From Planctomycetaceae bacterium (GTDB lineage Bacteria > Planctomycetota > Planctomycetia > Planctomycetales > Planctomycetaceae), in NCBI GenBank assembly GCA_041398785.1, contig JAWKUA010000010.1:62001-126000 (forward strand): a stretch of DNA of 64,000 nt, read 5' to 3'. Below are positions 19,742-28,483 of the stretch, in pieces; the stretch's first letter is position 1; each line of letters starts with the position of its first letter. Below the pieces are notes generated by a model, which saw nothing but the letters and a program-made list of their open reading frames with translations, was not told where the DNA came from and did no database searches. The translations under genes were made by a program, and so were the position numbers.

Positions 19742-22032
19742 GGGCCGGACCTTCTGTTGACGGTCGCAGCGTTGAGCCGGGCGGCGGCAACCGCCAACTG
19801 ACCGGCCGCGAGTCCTCCGTCGTTGGGAGGAATGTTTCCCGGCAGGCCGACCGGAAGCGGATGGCTCGCCAGACGCTCATGAATCAGTTCGGTCAGAATC
19901 TTGTTCTGGAAACATCCACCGCCGACGATGACGGGAACATCCTGAAAACGCGACACCACAGCGGCAACGCCCGACGCGACAGCTCGATGAAACTTCATCG
20001 CCATTGTACCCGGACGTACGCCGGACGCATTGTCGGACACAACTTGCGCGATCAGCGGCCGCCAGTCGAGCTGCAGATGCGCCCCGGTGTCATCAAGCCT
20101 GAAGGAATACTCACCATCTGTTGATTGATCACAGGCGGCTTCCAGCAGCATCGCCGCGTGACCTTCGAATGACGAGTCGGAGATCTTCAGAACGACGGCC
20201 GCGACACCGTCGAACAATCGGCCCATGCTGGTGCACTTCGCTGCGTGCCTGGTGGTCTGCACCGGCGGATGGGGTTCCAGGCGGTGCGGGTCAACAAACT
20301 GTCGAAGACTGCGAACGGCATTCGCAGTGCCGATGGATTCCGTCAGCAGCGCCAGGGCGACTCGCCAGGGTTCCCGAATGGCATGCTCACCGCCGATCAG
20401 CGGGAAGGGCCGCAGCGACGCGACTCGCGAAAAGAATTCCGCAGTCGTCAGCAGAAACTCACCGCCCCAGATGGAACCGTCCGGGCCGAATCCGGTTCCA
20501 TCGAACGCGATTCCCAGCACCGTTCGATCCAGCCAGCCGTGTTCCAGCATTCCGGCGACAACGTGAGCGTGATGATGCTGAACGGCAATCGTCGGCGCGT
20601 GCTGTTCCTCGGCAGCACGAGTCGTGAAATACTCCGGGTGCAGGTCATGGACAACGACTTCCGGTTCGACACCGTACAGCTTCAACAGTGACTGAGTTTG
20701 TTCGACAAAGCGCGTTCTGGTGGCGATCGAATCGAGGTCTCCGAAGTGCGGCCCGAGAATACTCTGCGACCCGTTGCACAGCGCGACGGCAGCTTTCTGG
20801 TGTCCGCCGAGTGCCAGAATCTGTCGATCACTTTGCAGGTCCAGCGGCAACGGTGCAATGCCGCGACCTGCGCGAATCGTCACGGATCGACCGGCGATGC
20901 AGCGCACGACGCTGTCGTCGATCGGCCGGGCAATGGTTCGATTGTGGTGAAGAAAGCTGTCGGCGATTTCGCGCAGGGCCGTGTCGGCGTTCGTGTTGTC
21001 GAATGCCAGAGGCTCGCCGTCTGAATTTCCGCTGGTGACGATCAGCGAACGCCCGAAACCGTTCAACAGCATCCAGTGAAGAGGCGTTGTTGGGTTCAGG
21101 ATTCCGACACTGTCCAGCCCGGGTGACACACTTGACGCCAGGCCCGAAACGCATGACGCGCGCACCAGCACAATCGGGTTGCGTGAACTTTCGAACTCGC
21201 TGCATTCGTCGTTCGTTAATCCGTGAATGTCCGACGCGTGCGGCATGACGGCCAGCGGTTTTGCCGGTCGCCGTTTGACATCGCGCAATCGGACAATTGC
21301 CGCAGCGTTTGAGGCGTCGCAAAGCAACTGGTATCCGCCAATTCCTTTGATGGCAAGAATCTCACCGCGTCGCAGGCGGCCGATGGCTGCGGCAATCGCA
21401 TCGTTGCCGTGCGCAGGTGATCCGTCGCCGGAGTCCGTCAGTACGACGTTCGGGCCGCAACTCGGACACGCGTTCGTCTGAGCATGAAACCGACGGTCTG
21501 TCGAATCGACGTCTTCCTTCCAGCAGTGTCCGCACAAAGTGAAATGATGCATCGTCGTTTCGGAACGCTCATACGGCATTGCCTGGATGATCGAATACCG
21601 CGGTCCGCAATTCGTGCAGCTTGTGAAAACATAGCCGTGCCGACGATTGCCGGATTCCGCGACTTCCCGCAGGCACGCATCGCAGACGCACAGGTCGCGC
21701 GGAACAGCGGTGCCTGGCTTATCGGCCGCGGCCGCACGTTCGATGTGAAAACCGCTGACACCGCGGAACGGAATCCCGGACCGCGACAGGTTGCTGACCG
21801 TCGCGCATTCGGGAAGCGCGCCGGTCAGTCCTTCGGCGAACTCGTCAACGCGGGCAGCTTCGCCTTCGACGATGATTTCGACGCCGCGACTGCTGTTGGC
21901 GACGGCCCCGTTCAGCCCCAGTCGCTCCGCCAGCCGAGCCACCGCGGGGCGCACACCGATGCCCTGCACGTGTCCCTGCAGCAGGAACCGCGCGGCGTGT
22001 TTTTCATTCGTGTCGATGAGCGAAATCGGCAT
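19732..22032 (-). CDS. hypF: Carbamoyltransferase HypF
   Basis: 766 residues from ATG 22032 (MPISLIDTNEKHAARFLLQG). A TTG at 22056 is possible but poorer. HypF transfers carbamoyl from carbamoyl phosphate to HypE. Domains in order are an acylphosphatase-like segment (GHVQGIGVRPAVARLAERLG), paired zinc fingers (CDACLREV...CTNCGPRYS and CGHCWKED...CPSCGPNV), a YrdC-like nucleotide-binding domain (LAIKGIGGYQLLCDAS, RPAKPLAVM), and a Kae1-like domain with HHHAHVVAGMLEHG, IAFDGTGFGPDG and VGGGCFQN. Length matches the family. Confidence 0.96.
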   Translation of the reverse strand: MPISLIDTNEKHAARFLLQGHVQGIGVRPAVARLAERLGLNGAVANSSRGVEIIVEGEAARVDEFAEGLTGALPECATVSNLSRSGIPFRGVSGFHIERAAAADKPGTAVPRDLCVCDACLREVAESGNRRHGYVFTSCTNCGPRYSIIQAMPYERSETTMHHFTLCGHCWKEDVDSTDRRFHAQTNACPSCGPNVVLTDSGDGSPAHGNDAIAAAIGRLRRGEILAIKGIGGYQLLCDASNAAAIVRLRDVKRRPAKPLAVMPHASDIHGLTNDECSEFESSRNPIVLVRASCVSGLASSVSPGLDSVGILNPTTPLHWMLLNGFGRSLIVTSGNSDGEPLAFDNTNADTALREIADSFLHHNRTIARPIDDSVVRCIAGRSVTIRAGRGIAPLPLDLQSDRQILALGGHQKAAVALCNGSQSILGPHFGDLDSIATRTRFVEQTQSLLKLYGVEPEVVVHDLHPEYFTTRAAEEQHAPTIAVQHHHAHVVAGMLEHGWLDRTVLGIAFDGTGFGPDGSIWGGEFLLTTAEFFSRVASLRPFPLIGGEHAIREPWRVALALLTESIGTANAVRSLRQFVDPHRLEPHPPVQTTRHAAKCTSMGRLFDGVAAVVLKISDSSFEGHAAMLLEAACDQSTDGEYSFRLDDTGAHLQLDWRPLIAQVVSDNASGVRPGTMAMKFHRAVASGVAAVVSRFQDVPVIVGGGCFQNKILTELIHERLASHPLPVGLPGNIPPNDGGLAAGQLAVAAARLNAATVNRRSGPCV

Positions 22033-22042
22033 CGGGGATGAA

Positions 22043-22723
22043 TCAAAGCGTGTCAATGGCTGCTGCCAGCATCGCGCGGCGGCGTTCGTCGAGAAACCGG
22101 CACCAGTCAGAAATTCCTTCGCCCGTCACTGAGCAAACGCTGAATGACGACAGGTTCGGCTGAATTCGGCGAGCATCCTCCACCGCGGCTTCGACGCAAA
22201 ACGGCACGTGAGGCAGCAGGTCCGTCTTGCTGATGACCAGAGCGTCGCTGGTGCGAAACATCTTCGGGTACTTGCCGGGTTTGTCGTCGCCTTCCGTGAC
22301 GCTCAGCATGGCCACGCGAATGTGTTCGCCAAGATCGTGCGACGCAGGGCAGACCAGATTTCCAACGTTTTCGATGAAAAGAAATTCGAAGTCATCCGGC
22401 GGCAGTCGCTGCAGTCCGAACTGCACCAGCGAAAGTTCCAGGTGGCAGGCTCCACCGGTTGTCAGTTGTTCGACGGGAACAAACGGTCGTAGTCGTTCAG
22501 CGTCGCGATCCGTTGCCAGATCGCCGACCAGGACAGCAATGCGGCGTGATCCGTTCCAGTACCTGGCGGTCGCCTGCAGCAGGCTGGTCTTGCCCGCTCC
22601 GGGCGATGAGACCAGGTTGATGACCAGAGTCCCACTCCGGGAAAACTGTTCCCGCTGTTCCCTCGCGCGCCTTTTTTTTTCGGCCTGAATATCCTGATTG
22701 ACGTCGATGGTTATGGGCATCAT
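22043..22723 (-). CDS. hypB: Hydrogenase nickel-insertion GTPase HypB
   Basis: 226 residues. A SIMIBI-class GTPase that drives nickel insertion together with HypA. Seen are the P-loop SSPGAGKTSLL (about 38-48), GDLATDRDAERL, TGGACHLE with a metal-binding Cys-His pair, IENVGNLVCPASHDLGEH, and the base-specificity region VISKTDLLPHV. There is no His-rich nickel-storage N-terminus. Nine consecutive A residues in codons for EKKR (minus strand; Ts at 22672-22680) make a slippage-prone site near the start, but the frame is intact. Confidence 0.96.
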   Translation of the reverse strand: MMPITIDVNQDIQAEKKRRAREQREQFSRSGTLVINLVSSPGAGKTSLLQATARYWNGSRRIAVLVGDLATDRDAERLRPFVPVEQLTTGGACHLELSLVQFGLQRLPPDDFEFLFIENVGNLVCPASHDLGEHIRVAMLSVTEGDDKPGKYPKMFRTSDALVISKTDLLPHVPFCVEAAVEDARRIQPNLSSFSVCSVTGEGISDWCRFLDERRRAMLAAAIDTL

Positions 22724-22757
22724 GACACCTTGCCTGGAAAGATCTCAGTGATGTGGT

Positions 22758-23171
22758 TTACTGAATCGCCTGGCTCGCTACGGGCGCGTCGACTTCGTTT
22801 CGAGCGTGATCGTGATTAGCGTCCGAAGAACCGTCCAGGGTCACATTCAGCAGACGGAATTCGTCACCCCGCGACACCTGAACCGATCGCGACCCGCAGC
22901 CGGGACATTCGAAACGAAACGACTCGACGACGAAGTCATTCCCGCAGTCACGACAGATTCCACCAAGCGGCACCTCCCGGATTGCCAGCTCCGCGCCGGG
23001 ACTGTTCGTTGCCGGAACAAGCCGTTCAAAGGCGTCGCTGACCAGCAATGGTTCGACGCCGCTAAGCGGGCCGAGCTCGACTTCAATGCGAGTCACCGTC
23101 GCCGCGCCGTGCTGCAGTCGCAGCTGTTCAACCTGCGTCAGCAGCGATCGCACCAGAGACATTTCGTGCAT
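22758..23171 (-). CDS. hypA: Hydrogenase nickel chaperone HypA
   Basis: 137 residues from the canonical start MHEMSLVRSLL. An ATG one codon upstream is also available. The N-terminal MHE motif binds nickel. The zinc site is made by the pairs in CRDCGN and CPGCGS (residues about 73-95). The protein delivers Ni to the large subunit with HypB. It overlaps the protease gene by about 44 bases and precedes hypB by 34. The C-terminal extension after residue about 112 is longer than in E. coli HypA and is rich in Asp, Ala and His. Confidence 0.94.
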   Translation of the reverse strand: MHEMSLVRSLLTQVEQLRLQHGAATVTRIEVELGPLSGVEPLLVSDAFERLVPATNSPGAELAIREVPLGGICRDCGNDFVVESFRFECPGCGSRSVQVSRGDEFRLLNVTLDGSSDANHDHARNEVDAPVASQAIQ

Positions 23172-23652
23172 CATTCAATTCATTCAGAATGGACTGCGTA
23201 ATCTTCGGCAGGACATCCGTCAGTCCATCGGACAAACAGTCCTGTGTATGAAACTCGCGGCCAGTGACGGCATGCACAACAATCCGCTGAGGAAGTCGTC
23301 CCAGCCGCGCAGCAAGATCCAGCACGGGACCGAGTCCGTAGTCATGGCTGCCGCCGCACCGCAGGCGTCGAATTTCCGGCAGAATCGCCGAGTCAAGCGA
23401 ACCGCAGTCCGTGACTTCCAGCCGATGAATCGTGCCAGGCGGTGAGTCATCGCGGCTGGCATCACAGACGTGCAGAATTCCAATGCCGTCCAGCCAGTCC
23501 AGGATATCCAGCGGCAGTGCGGCCTTGCGAACCATCACGTCAGGATTGTCGCGCAGACTTTCGGACACAGCATTCACGATCAGCCAGCCGATCTGATCGT
23601 CACCGTGAGCGCTGCCCAGTCCCACCAGCAGGATGCGTGGTCGTGTCGTCAT
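23128..23652 (-). CDS. Hydrogenase maturation endopeptidase (HycI/HyaD family)
   Basis: 174 residues. Removes the short C-terminal tail of the large subunit after nickel insertion. The family opening ILLVGLGSAHGDDQIGWLI contains the G-x-G-x-x-x-x-DD-x-x-G pattern with the metal-sensing acidic residues. VCDASRDD and HDYGLGPVLDLA correspond to the later substrate-site motifs. It starts in a four-base overlap with the large-subunit stop and runs into hypA. Length is near the usual 150-175 residues. Confidence 0.92.
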   Translation of the reverse strand: MTTRPRILLVGLGSAHGDDQIGWLIVNAVSESLRDNPDVMVRKAALPLDILDWLDGIGILHVCDASRDDSPPGTIHRLEVTDCGSLDSAILPEIRRLRCGGSHDYGLGPVLDLAARLGRLPQRIVVHAVTGREFHTQDCLSDGLTDVLPKITQSILNELNDARNVSGAIAADAG

Positions 23653-24965
23653 GGCGAGACCCGGTCAATTGTCAGCGTCAGAAAATGGGTTGAGCAACTG
23701 ATGCACGGATCGTAGCACCGGATCAGCCGTTCGCAGTCCATTGCCGTCTGTCGGTCGTCGGGATTCAGAATGCGCGGCAGCCAGCCACGCAGGTCGTTCT
23801 CAATCTGCATCTGATTCTGCGATGTCGGCGGGACGATTTTCGCGAACGTCACAGCGCCGTCACCGTCAACGCGGTAACGATGATAGATCAGCCCGCGGGG
23901 AGCTTCCGTAGCGGCACAGCCTTCGGATTCGCGGTATTCGTACTTGATGCGCGGCGGCTGGCACGGTCGATAATCGCGCAGAATGGAAAGCGCTTCTTCG
24001 TAGGCATGAATTACTTCCAGGCCGCGAGCAATGATCGCCTGAAACGGGTTTCGGCAGGACGCGTCGAACCCAACTTCCTGCGCGGTCCGGCGAGCCGATT
24101 CCGAGAGCCTGTCGAAGTTCAGGGCCACGCGAGCCAGCGGGCCGACGTGGTAGCTGGTGGGCGATCTACCGTTTTCGGAATTGCGCCTCACGGAATGCAG
24201 AGCCGTGCTGTGTTGAATATGCCGCTCTTCGAACTCGCGCTCGTAGTCGGTGACATCGATTGCCGTGCCGGATGATGACGCGACGCGGCCTTCGTTCATG
24301 GCATATTCATCCGGATGCGACAGCGCGACCAGGTCGTAGTTGCGAGAAAAGTCCGGGAAGTCGAGCGTCGCGACCCACCTTGTCGCGGCAATCGCGGCGT
24401 CCAGCCCCCATTCGAAATCAGGGATCAGACGCTGCAGCTCCTCGCGCTTTGGAGCCCGGTGGAATCCTCCGACAGCAACGTTGATCGGATGAATCGCGCG
24501 TCCGCCGAGCACTTCCAGCAGGTCATTGCCGTGCTTCTTCAGCCTCAGACCACGGTTGACTTCATCCGGAAACTTCGCGGCCAGGTCGATACCGCTGTCG
24601 ACGCCGAAGAAATCCGGAGCATGCAGCAGATGCATGTGCAAAGCGTGGCTTTCGATCCATTCACCACAGTACAGGAGTCGTCGGAGCCGACGAATTTCGG
24701 GAGTGATCGCAACACCCAGCGCGCGTTCAAGCGCATGCACGGCGCTCATCTGATAGGCGACCGGACAGATGCCGCAGATTCTGGCGGTGATGTCCGGGAC
24801 TTCTTCCAGCGGGCGTCCTCTCAGAAACGCTTCGAAGAATCGCGGCGGTTCGTAGATCGCAAGCTGAACGTCACGAATCGTGTCACCGTCCAGCGTGATG
24901 TGCAGACCGCCTTCGCCTTCGACGCGTGTCAGCGCTTCCACTTTGATCGTGCGGGATTCGGTCAT
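23649..24965 (-). CDS. hydA: NiFe hydrogenase large subunit, group 3b
   Basis: 438 residues carrying the Ni-Fe-binding cysteines: L1 motif ARICGICPVAYQ (residues about 61-72) and L2 motif DPCISCSTHFL close to the C-terminus, followed by a 10-residue tail that the adjacent protease could remove after the His. VEALTRVEGEGGL at the start and the compact length match cytoplasmic group 3b (sulfhydrogenase-type) subunits rather than membrane-bound group 1. It catalyses reversible H2 oxidation and works with the small, FAD and FeS subunits encoded immediately upstream. Confidence 0.95.
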   Translation of the reverse strand: MTESRTIKVEALTRVEGEGGLHITLDGDTIRDVQLAIYEPPRFFEAFLRGRPLEEVPDITARICGICPVAYQMSAVHALERALGVAITPEIRRLRRLLYCGEWIESHALHMHLLHAPDFFGVDSGIDLAAKFPDEVNRGLRLKKHGNDLLEVLGGRAIHPINVAVGGFHRAPKREELQRLIPDFEWGLDAAIAATRWVATLDFPDFSRNYDLVALSHPDEYAMNEGRVASSSGTAIDVTDYEREFEERHIQHSTALHSVRRNSENGRSPTSYHVGPLARVALNFDRLSESARRTAQEVGFDASCRNPFQAIIARGLEVIHAYEEALSILRDYRPCQPPRIKYEYRESEGCAATEAPRGLIYHRYRVDGDGAVTFAKIVPPTSQNQMQIENDLRGWLPRILNPDDRQTAMDCERLIRCYDPCISCSTHFLTLTIDRVSP

Positions 24966-25816
24966 GCGGAGCCTCCTGCTGACGACGCGTCCGCTGCCGA
25001 CGAAGTACCGGATGCGGCCAGTCGTTCGCCGGCGTCACGAAATTCCGGAGCCGCGGCGTTGAAATTGCGCAGCAGAGGCAGCAATTGTCGGCTGCCGGTT
25101 CCGGCGCGTTGAAAATGACCGGTCAGACTGTTGCAGTTCGGCTGGGCGGCCGGGCCAAAGCAGCCGTAGCAGCCCCGATCGTAGGCCGGACAGATGGCTC
25201 CGCAACCCGCCTGAGTCACCGGGCCGAGACATGGAATGCCCTGTGCGACTTCCACGCAAACGGTTCCGCGGCGTTTGCAGTCCAGACAGACGCTGTGAGT
25301 CGGCGTGCGCGGTTTCCGGCCGGCGATCAGCGATGTCAGAACGTCGACAAGCTGATAACGGTTGATCGGACAGCCGCGCAGTTCGAAGTCGACTTTGACG
25401 TGATCGGAAATCGGCGTTGAAGTGGACAGCGTGGAAATGAACTCCGGCCGAGCATACACGCACCGCAGAAACTCATTGTGATCGGCCCAGTTCTTCAGCG
25501 ACTGAATGCCGCCCGCCGTCGCACAGGCTCCGATGGTGATCAGAAATTCGGACTGTTCGCGCACGTGCTGAATTCGCTGACGATCGTGTTCGGTGGTGAT
25601 CGAACCTTCGACCAGTGCGACATCGTACGGTCCGGGTTCCACATGGCTGGTCGCTTCCAGAAAATGAGCGATGTCGACGGCTCCGGCAATCGCCAGCAGT
25701 TCGTCTTCGCAGTCCAGCAGCGACAACTGGCAGCCGTCGCACGACGCGAACTTGAACACGGCCAGCCGGGGCTTGCCGTTCGCGGCTTGGGAAGTGATCG
25801 GACCGGCGACGCTCAC
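24962..25816 (-). CDS. hydD: NiFe hydrogenase small subunit, group 3b
   Basis: 284 residues from a GTG overlapping the previous stop (GTGA). The proximal-cluster cysteines appear in FASCDGCQLSLLD (residues about 23-35), GACATAGG, and LRGCPINRY. A further set lies in CLDCKRRGTVCVEV, GIPCLGPVTQAGCGAICPAY and GCYGCFGP, giving ligands for additional clusters. There is no Tat signal, so the enzyme is cytoplasmic. It passes electrons between the Ni-Fe site and the FAD/FeS subunits. The C-terminus is Ala/Ser-rich and probably disordered. Confidence 0.94.
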   Translation of the reverse strand: MSVAGPITSQAANGKPRLAVFKFASCDGCQLSLLDCEDELLAIAGAVDIAHFLEATSHVEPGPYDVALVEGSITTEHDRQRIQHVREQSEFLITIGACATAGGIQSLKNWADHNEFLRCVYARPEFISTLSTSTPISDHVKVDFELRGCPINRYQLVDVLTSLIAGRKPRTPTHSVCLDCKRRGTVCVEVAQGIPCLGPVTQAGCGAICPAYDRGCYGCFGPAAQPNCNSLTGHFQRAGTGSRQLLPLLRNFNAAAPEFRDAGERLAASGTSSAADASSAGGSA

Positions 25817-26670
25817 AGGTCATGCACTTTTAGAATGGAAGCCACACGGTCGTAGGGAAACACCGGGCCGTCCTTGCACAGGAACTCCGGACCAAGCTGA
25901 CAATGCCCGCACAGACCGACGGCACAGTTCATGTTCCGTTCCAGAGACACGTAGATCGCATCGGACGACAAACCGCGACGAATGGCCGACTGGATCGTGT
26001 ACCACATCATGACTTCCGGCCCGCATGTCAGCAGCAGCGTGTCGGAAGGGCGATTCAGCGGCAATCGATCGAGCAACTGCGTGACGACACCGACATGCCC
26101 GTTGTACCCGATCGGCCCGCGGTCGACGGTAATGTGAACGTCGAACCCGCGCGAACGCCAGTCGTCGTATTCCCCGGCGTACAACAGATCCTGCGGCATG
26201 CGAGCACCATACAGCAGCGACAGTCGGCCGAACCGGCTTCGTTCGGCGAGCAACTCCAGAATCGCCGAACGCAGCGGAGCCAGACCGATACCGCCGGCAA
26301 CCACGATCACATCCTTCCCGAGACATTGTTCCATCGGCCAGCTCGAACCAAACGGGCCGCGAAGACCGATGCCGGCACCGTCACTCAGCGACGCCAGTGC
26401 GCGAGTCACGTTGCCGGCCTGGCGAATCGTGTGAGGTACCGCGGACCGATCCGCCGGATCACCGCTGATCGAAATCGCAACCTCTCCGACTCCCGGCAGA
26501 TACAGCATGTTGAACTGCCCCGGACGAAACGAATACTCCGCCCCGCGGTGTTCGTCGTCGAAGACCAGGCTGTACGTGGCGACTCCCGGCGTTTCAGAAA
26601 CCACCTGGCGAATTCGCACCAGGGAAGCCAGCCACGGGTTTGCCGACGCGGCGTTGGTAATGTGCGTCAT
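25813..26670 (-). CDS. hydG: Hydrogenase FAD/NAD(P)-binding subunit (HydG-like)
   Basis: 285 residues from MTHITNAASANPWLASLVRI. A longer frame reaches 27054 but lies inside hydB. Ferredoxin-reductase layout: an FAD-binding barrel with FRPGQFNMLYLPGVGEVAIS (about 69-88), NAD(P)-binding VVAGGIGLAPLRSAI, LLTCGPEVMM, and a C-terminal 2Fe-2S site in NCAVGLCGHCQLGPEFLC as in dihydroorotate dehydrogenase electron-transfer subunits. It connects the hydrogenase to NADP(H). Overlaps its neighbours by four bases on both sides. Confidence 0.94.
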   Translation of the reverse strand: MTHITNAASANPWLASLVRIRQVVSETPGVATYSLVFDDEHRGAEYSFRPGQFNMLYLPGVGEVAISISGDPADRSAVPHTIRQAGNVTRALASLSDGAGIGLRGPFGSSWPMEQCLGKDVIVVAGGIGLAPLRSAILELLAERSRFGRLSLLYGARMPQDLLYAGEYDDWRSRGFDVHITVDRGPIGYNGHVGVVTQLLDRLPLNRPSDTLLLTCGPEVMMWYTIQSAIRRGLSSDAIYVSLERNMNCAVGLCGHCQLGPEFLCKDGPVFPYDRVASILKVHDL

Positions 26671-27824
26671 GGCGCGCTTTCCGGCAGGGCTGTGCATTCG
26701 TCTGTGCGATCCGGCACTGTCTGCATCGCCGCGATTTCTTCCGTCAGATCGATGCCGACCGGGCACCAGGTGATGCAGCGACCGCAGCCGACACAGCCGG
26801 ACGTGCCGAACTGGTCGTGCCACGATGCCAGCTTGTGAGTCAGCCACTGCCGAAACCGGCTGCGCACGTCGTTGCGGACGATGGCACCGTTCATGTAGCT
26901 GAAATCGATGTTGAAGCACGAATCCCACTGCCGCTGACGGTCGATGTGGTCTCCCGTCAGGTCGGAAACTTCCGTTACGGTTGAACAGAAACACGTCGGG
27001 CAGACCATCGTGCAGTTCGTGCAGGAAAGACACCGCGTCGCGATTTCCTGCCATCGCGGATGTTCCGGATTGTTCAGCAGCAAGTCGCGGATTCCGTCGG
27101 TGTCCAGCGACTTCTGAATCTGGTCAACGGCCTGCGCGCGAGCCGTTTCTGCCGCCGAGGTCTGCTCCGACGCGACGGGTACGACGGGCAGCTGATCCAG
27201 CAACTGTGATCCGAGATCTGAGCCCGCTTCGACAACGAACCCGCCGGAAATTTCCGTCATCGCGAGATCGAAGCCGTCAATGCACCGAGGCCCCGTGTTC
27301 ATCGAAGTGCAGAAGCACGTCGACGCGGCCATCGTGCAGTTGACAGCGACAACGAACGCGGCGTCGCGGCGCCGCTGGTAGATCGGATCGACGTAGGGAC
27401 CGCCCGTGAACACGCGGTCCTGAATCTTCATCGCCGCCAGCTCGCAGGCTCGCACGCCAAGAAACGCAAACTTCGGCGGGGGTTCGTCGGGAGTCGCCAG
27501 GGTCCAGCCGTTTTCCGTGCGGTCAGCGGTGGCGACGGTTGTCAGAGGCGGAAACAGGAACCGTTTCCACGAATGGGGTCCGACGACGTAGCCGAAGAAT
27601 CCGTCGTCGTTTCTTCGTTCCAGCCGGTAGTTGCCGGGTTCCTGCCGATCCGTCCAGCCTCGCGGCAGATCGTCGGCCGAAAAGATTTCCTCGTAGACGA
27701 TTGCGTTCTGGTCGATCTTTGGCCCGATGACCTGGTAGCCATCGTCAGCCAGCGCAGCAATCAGCGACTGCAGGTGTTCGGTCGGCAGAAACCGGTCGGC
27801 GGTGTCAACAGCGTGTTCAGACAT
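26667..27824 (-). CDS. hydB: Hydrogenase iron-sulfur subunit (HydB-like)
   Basis: 385 residues. The C-terminal part carries two 4Fe-4S motifs, CLSCTNCTMVCPTCFCS (near residue 270) and CVGCGRCITWCPVGID (near residue 345), like the beta subunit of Pyrococcus sulfhydrogenase and anaerobic sulfite reductase A. The N-terminal half contains FGYVVGPHSWKRFLFPP and FLGVRACELAAM, also typical. It relays electrons between the FAD subunit and the small subunit. Second gene of the operon, 34 bases after the cyclic-nucleotide-binding gene. Confidence 0.94.
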   Translation of the reverse strand: MSEHAVDTADRFLPTEHLQSLIAALADDGYQVIGPKIDQNAIVYEEIFSADDLPRGWTDRQEPGNYRLERRNDDGFFGYVVGPHSWKRFLFPPLTTVATADRTENGWTLATPDEPPPKFAFLGVRACELAAMKIQDRVFTGGPYVDPIYQRRRDAAFVVAVNCTMAASTCFCTSMNTGPRCIDGFDLAMTEISGGFVVEAGSDLGSQLLDQLPVVPVASEQTSAAETARAQAVDQIQKSLDTDGIRDLLLNNPEHPRWQEIATRCLSCTNCTMVCPTCFCSTVTEVSDLTGDHIDRQRQWDSCFNIDFSYMNGAIVRNDVRSRFRQWLTHKLASWHDQFGTSGCVGCGRCITWCPVGIDLTEEIAAMQTVPDRTDECTALPESAP

Positions 27825-27858
27825 GGAAAATCGGAGTCAGGACGCGAAGAACCGCCCG

Positions 27859-28335
27859 TTAGGAACTGGTTTCAATGAACAGATCAAGCTGCTGCAGGCG
27901 AGTTGCCAGCAGGCGACGGGACATGGCCATGGCGACCTGTTTCATCACGACGTAGCCGATGTCGTGATCCGCGTCACAAAGTTCCTGCAACTGCCGGGCC
28001 GGAAACGCAATCAGAATGACATCTTCCACGACAACAGCGCGAGCCGTCATTCGAGCGTCTGCCAGCAGCGCGGACCAGCCGACAATCTCGCCCGGTCCGA
28101 CGGTCAGCATTCTCATGCATCCCCGACGCGGCATGCACATGTCCAGGCCAATCATTCCGTCGGCGACAACGTACAGCGATTCGCATGCGGTTCCTTCCTG
28201 AAACAGGACGGTCGACTTCGCCAGGTTCTCGATCGCTGCGATTTCTGCGATCTTCGCCAGATCACCCGGCGACAATTCGTCCAGAAATTGCACACTTCTG
28301 AGCAGGTCGGAAATATTCGTTTCGGCGATCGTCAT
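27859..28335 (-). CDS. Cyclic-nucleotide-binding domain protein without DNA-binding domain
   Basis: 158 residues from MTIAETNISDLLRSVQFLDE; upstream residues of the longer frame look non-coding. The Crp/Fnr-type beta-roll is present (TVLFQEGTACESLYVVADGM, then GEIVGWSALL and MTARAVVVEDVILIAF). The usual phosphate-binding GE-x-x-RSA motif is replaced by GWSALLADARMTARA, so cNMP binding is uncertain. The protein stops after the C-helix, with no helix-turn-helix. It is the first gene of the hydrogenase operon and may sense a ligand and act on the enzyme directly rather than on DNA (inference). Confidence 0.88.
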   Translation of the reverse strand: MTIAETNISDLLRSVQFLDELSPGDLAKIAEIAAIENLAKSTVLFQEGTACESLYVVADGMIGLDMCMPRRGCMRMLTVGPGEIVGWSALLADARMTARAVVVEDVILIAFPARQLQELCDADHDIGYVVMKQVAMAMSRRLLATRLQQLDLFIETSS

Positions 28336-28401
28336 CAGCCGCGCCTTGTCTAAAGTTGTCTGCACAGATGGCAGCCGAAATCGTCGGCACGACAAATGCG
28401 G

Positions 28402-28417
28402 AGCAAATGGCAAGCCA
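28402..28417 (-). promoter_or_regulatory. Candidate sigma-54 (-24/-12) promoter for the hydrogenase operon
   Basis: The minus strand reads TGGCTTGCCATTTGCT, with GG and GC separated by exactly ten bases, as in the RpoN consensus TGGCACG-N4-TTGC. It lies about 65 bases before the first operon gene, in the divergent gap with the kinase fusion gene. Only the -24 block deviates (CTT for CAC). No activator site was identified. Confidence 0.3.
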
Positions 28418-28483
28418 TAGTACATCCACATTCACATTTCACGAACAGCGCCTTCATCGGCGCCACTTTCCCAGGCCACGGAC

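Noticed and set aside
22672..22680. Poly-A tract considered as a frameshift in hypB
   Set aside because: The hypB frame is continuous through the tract and matches the family on both sides.
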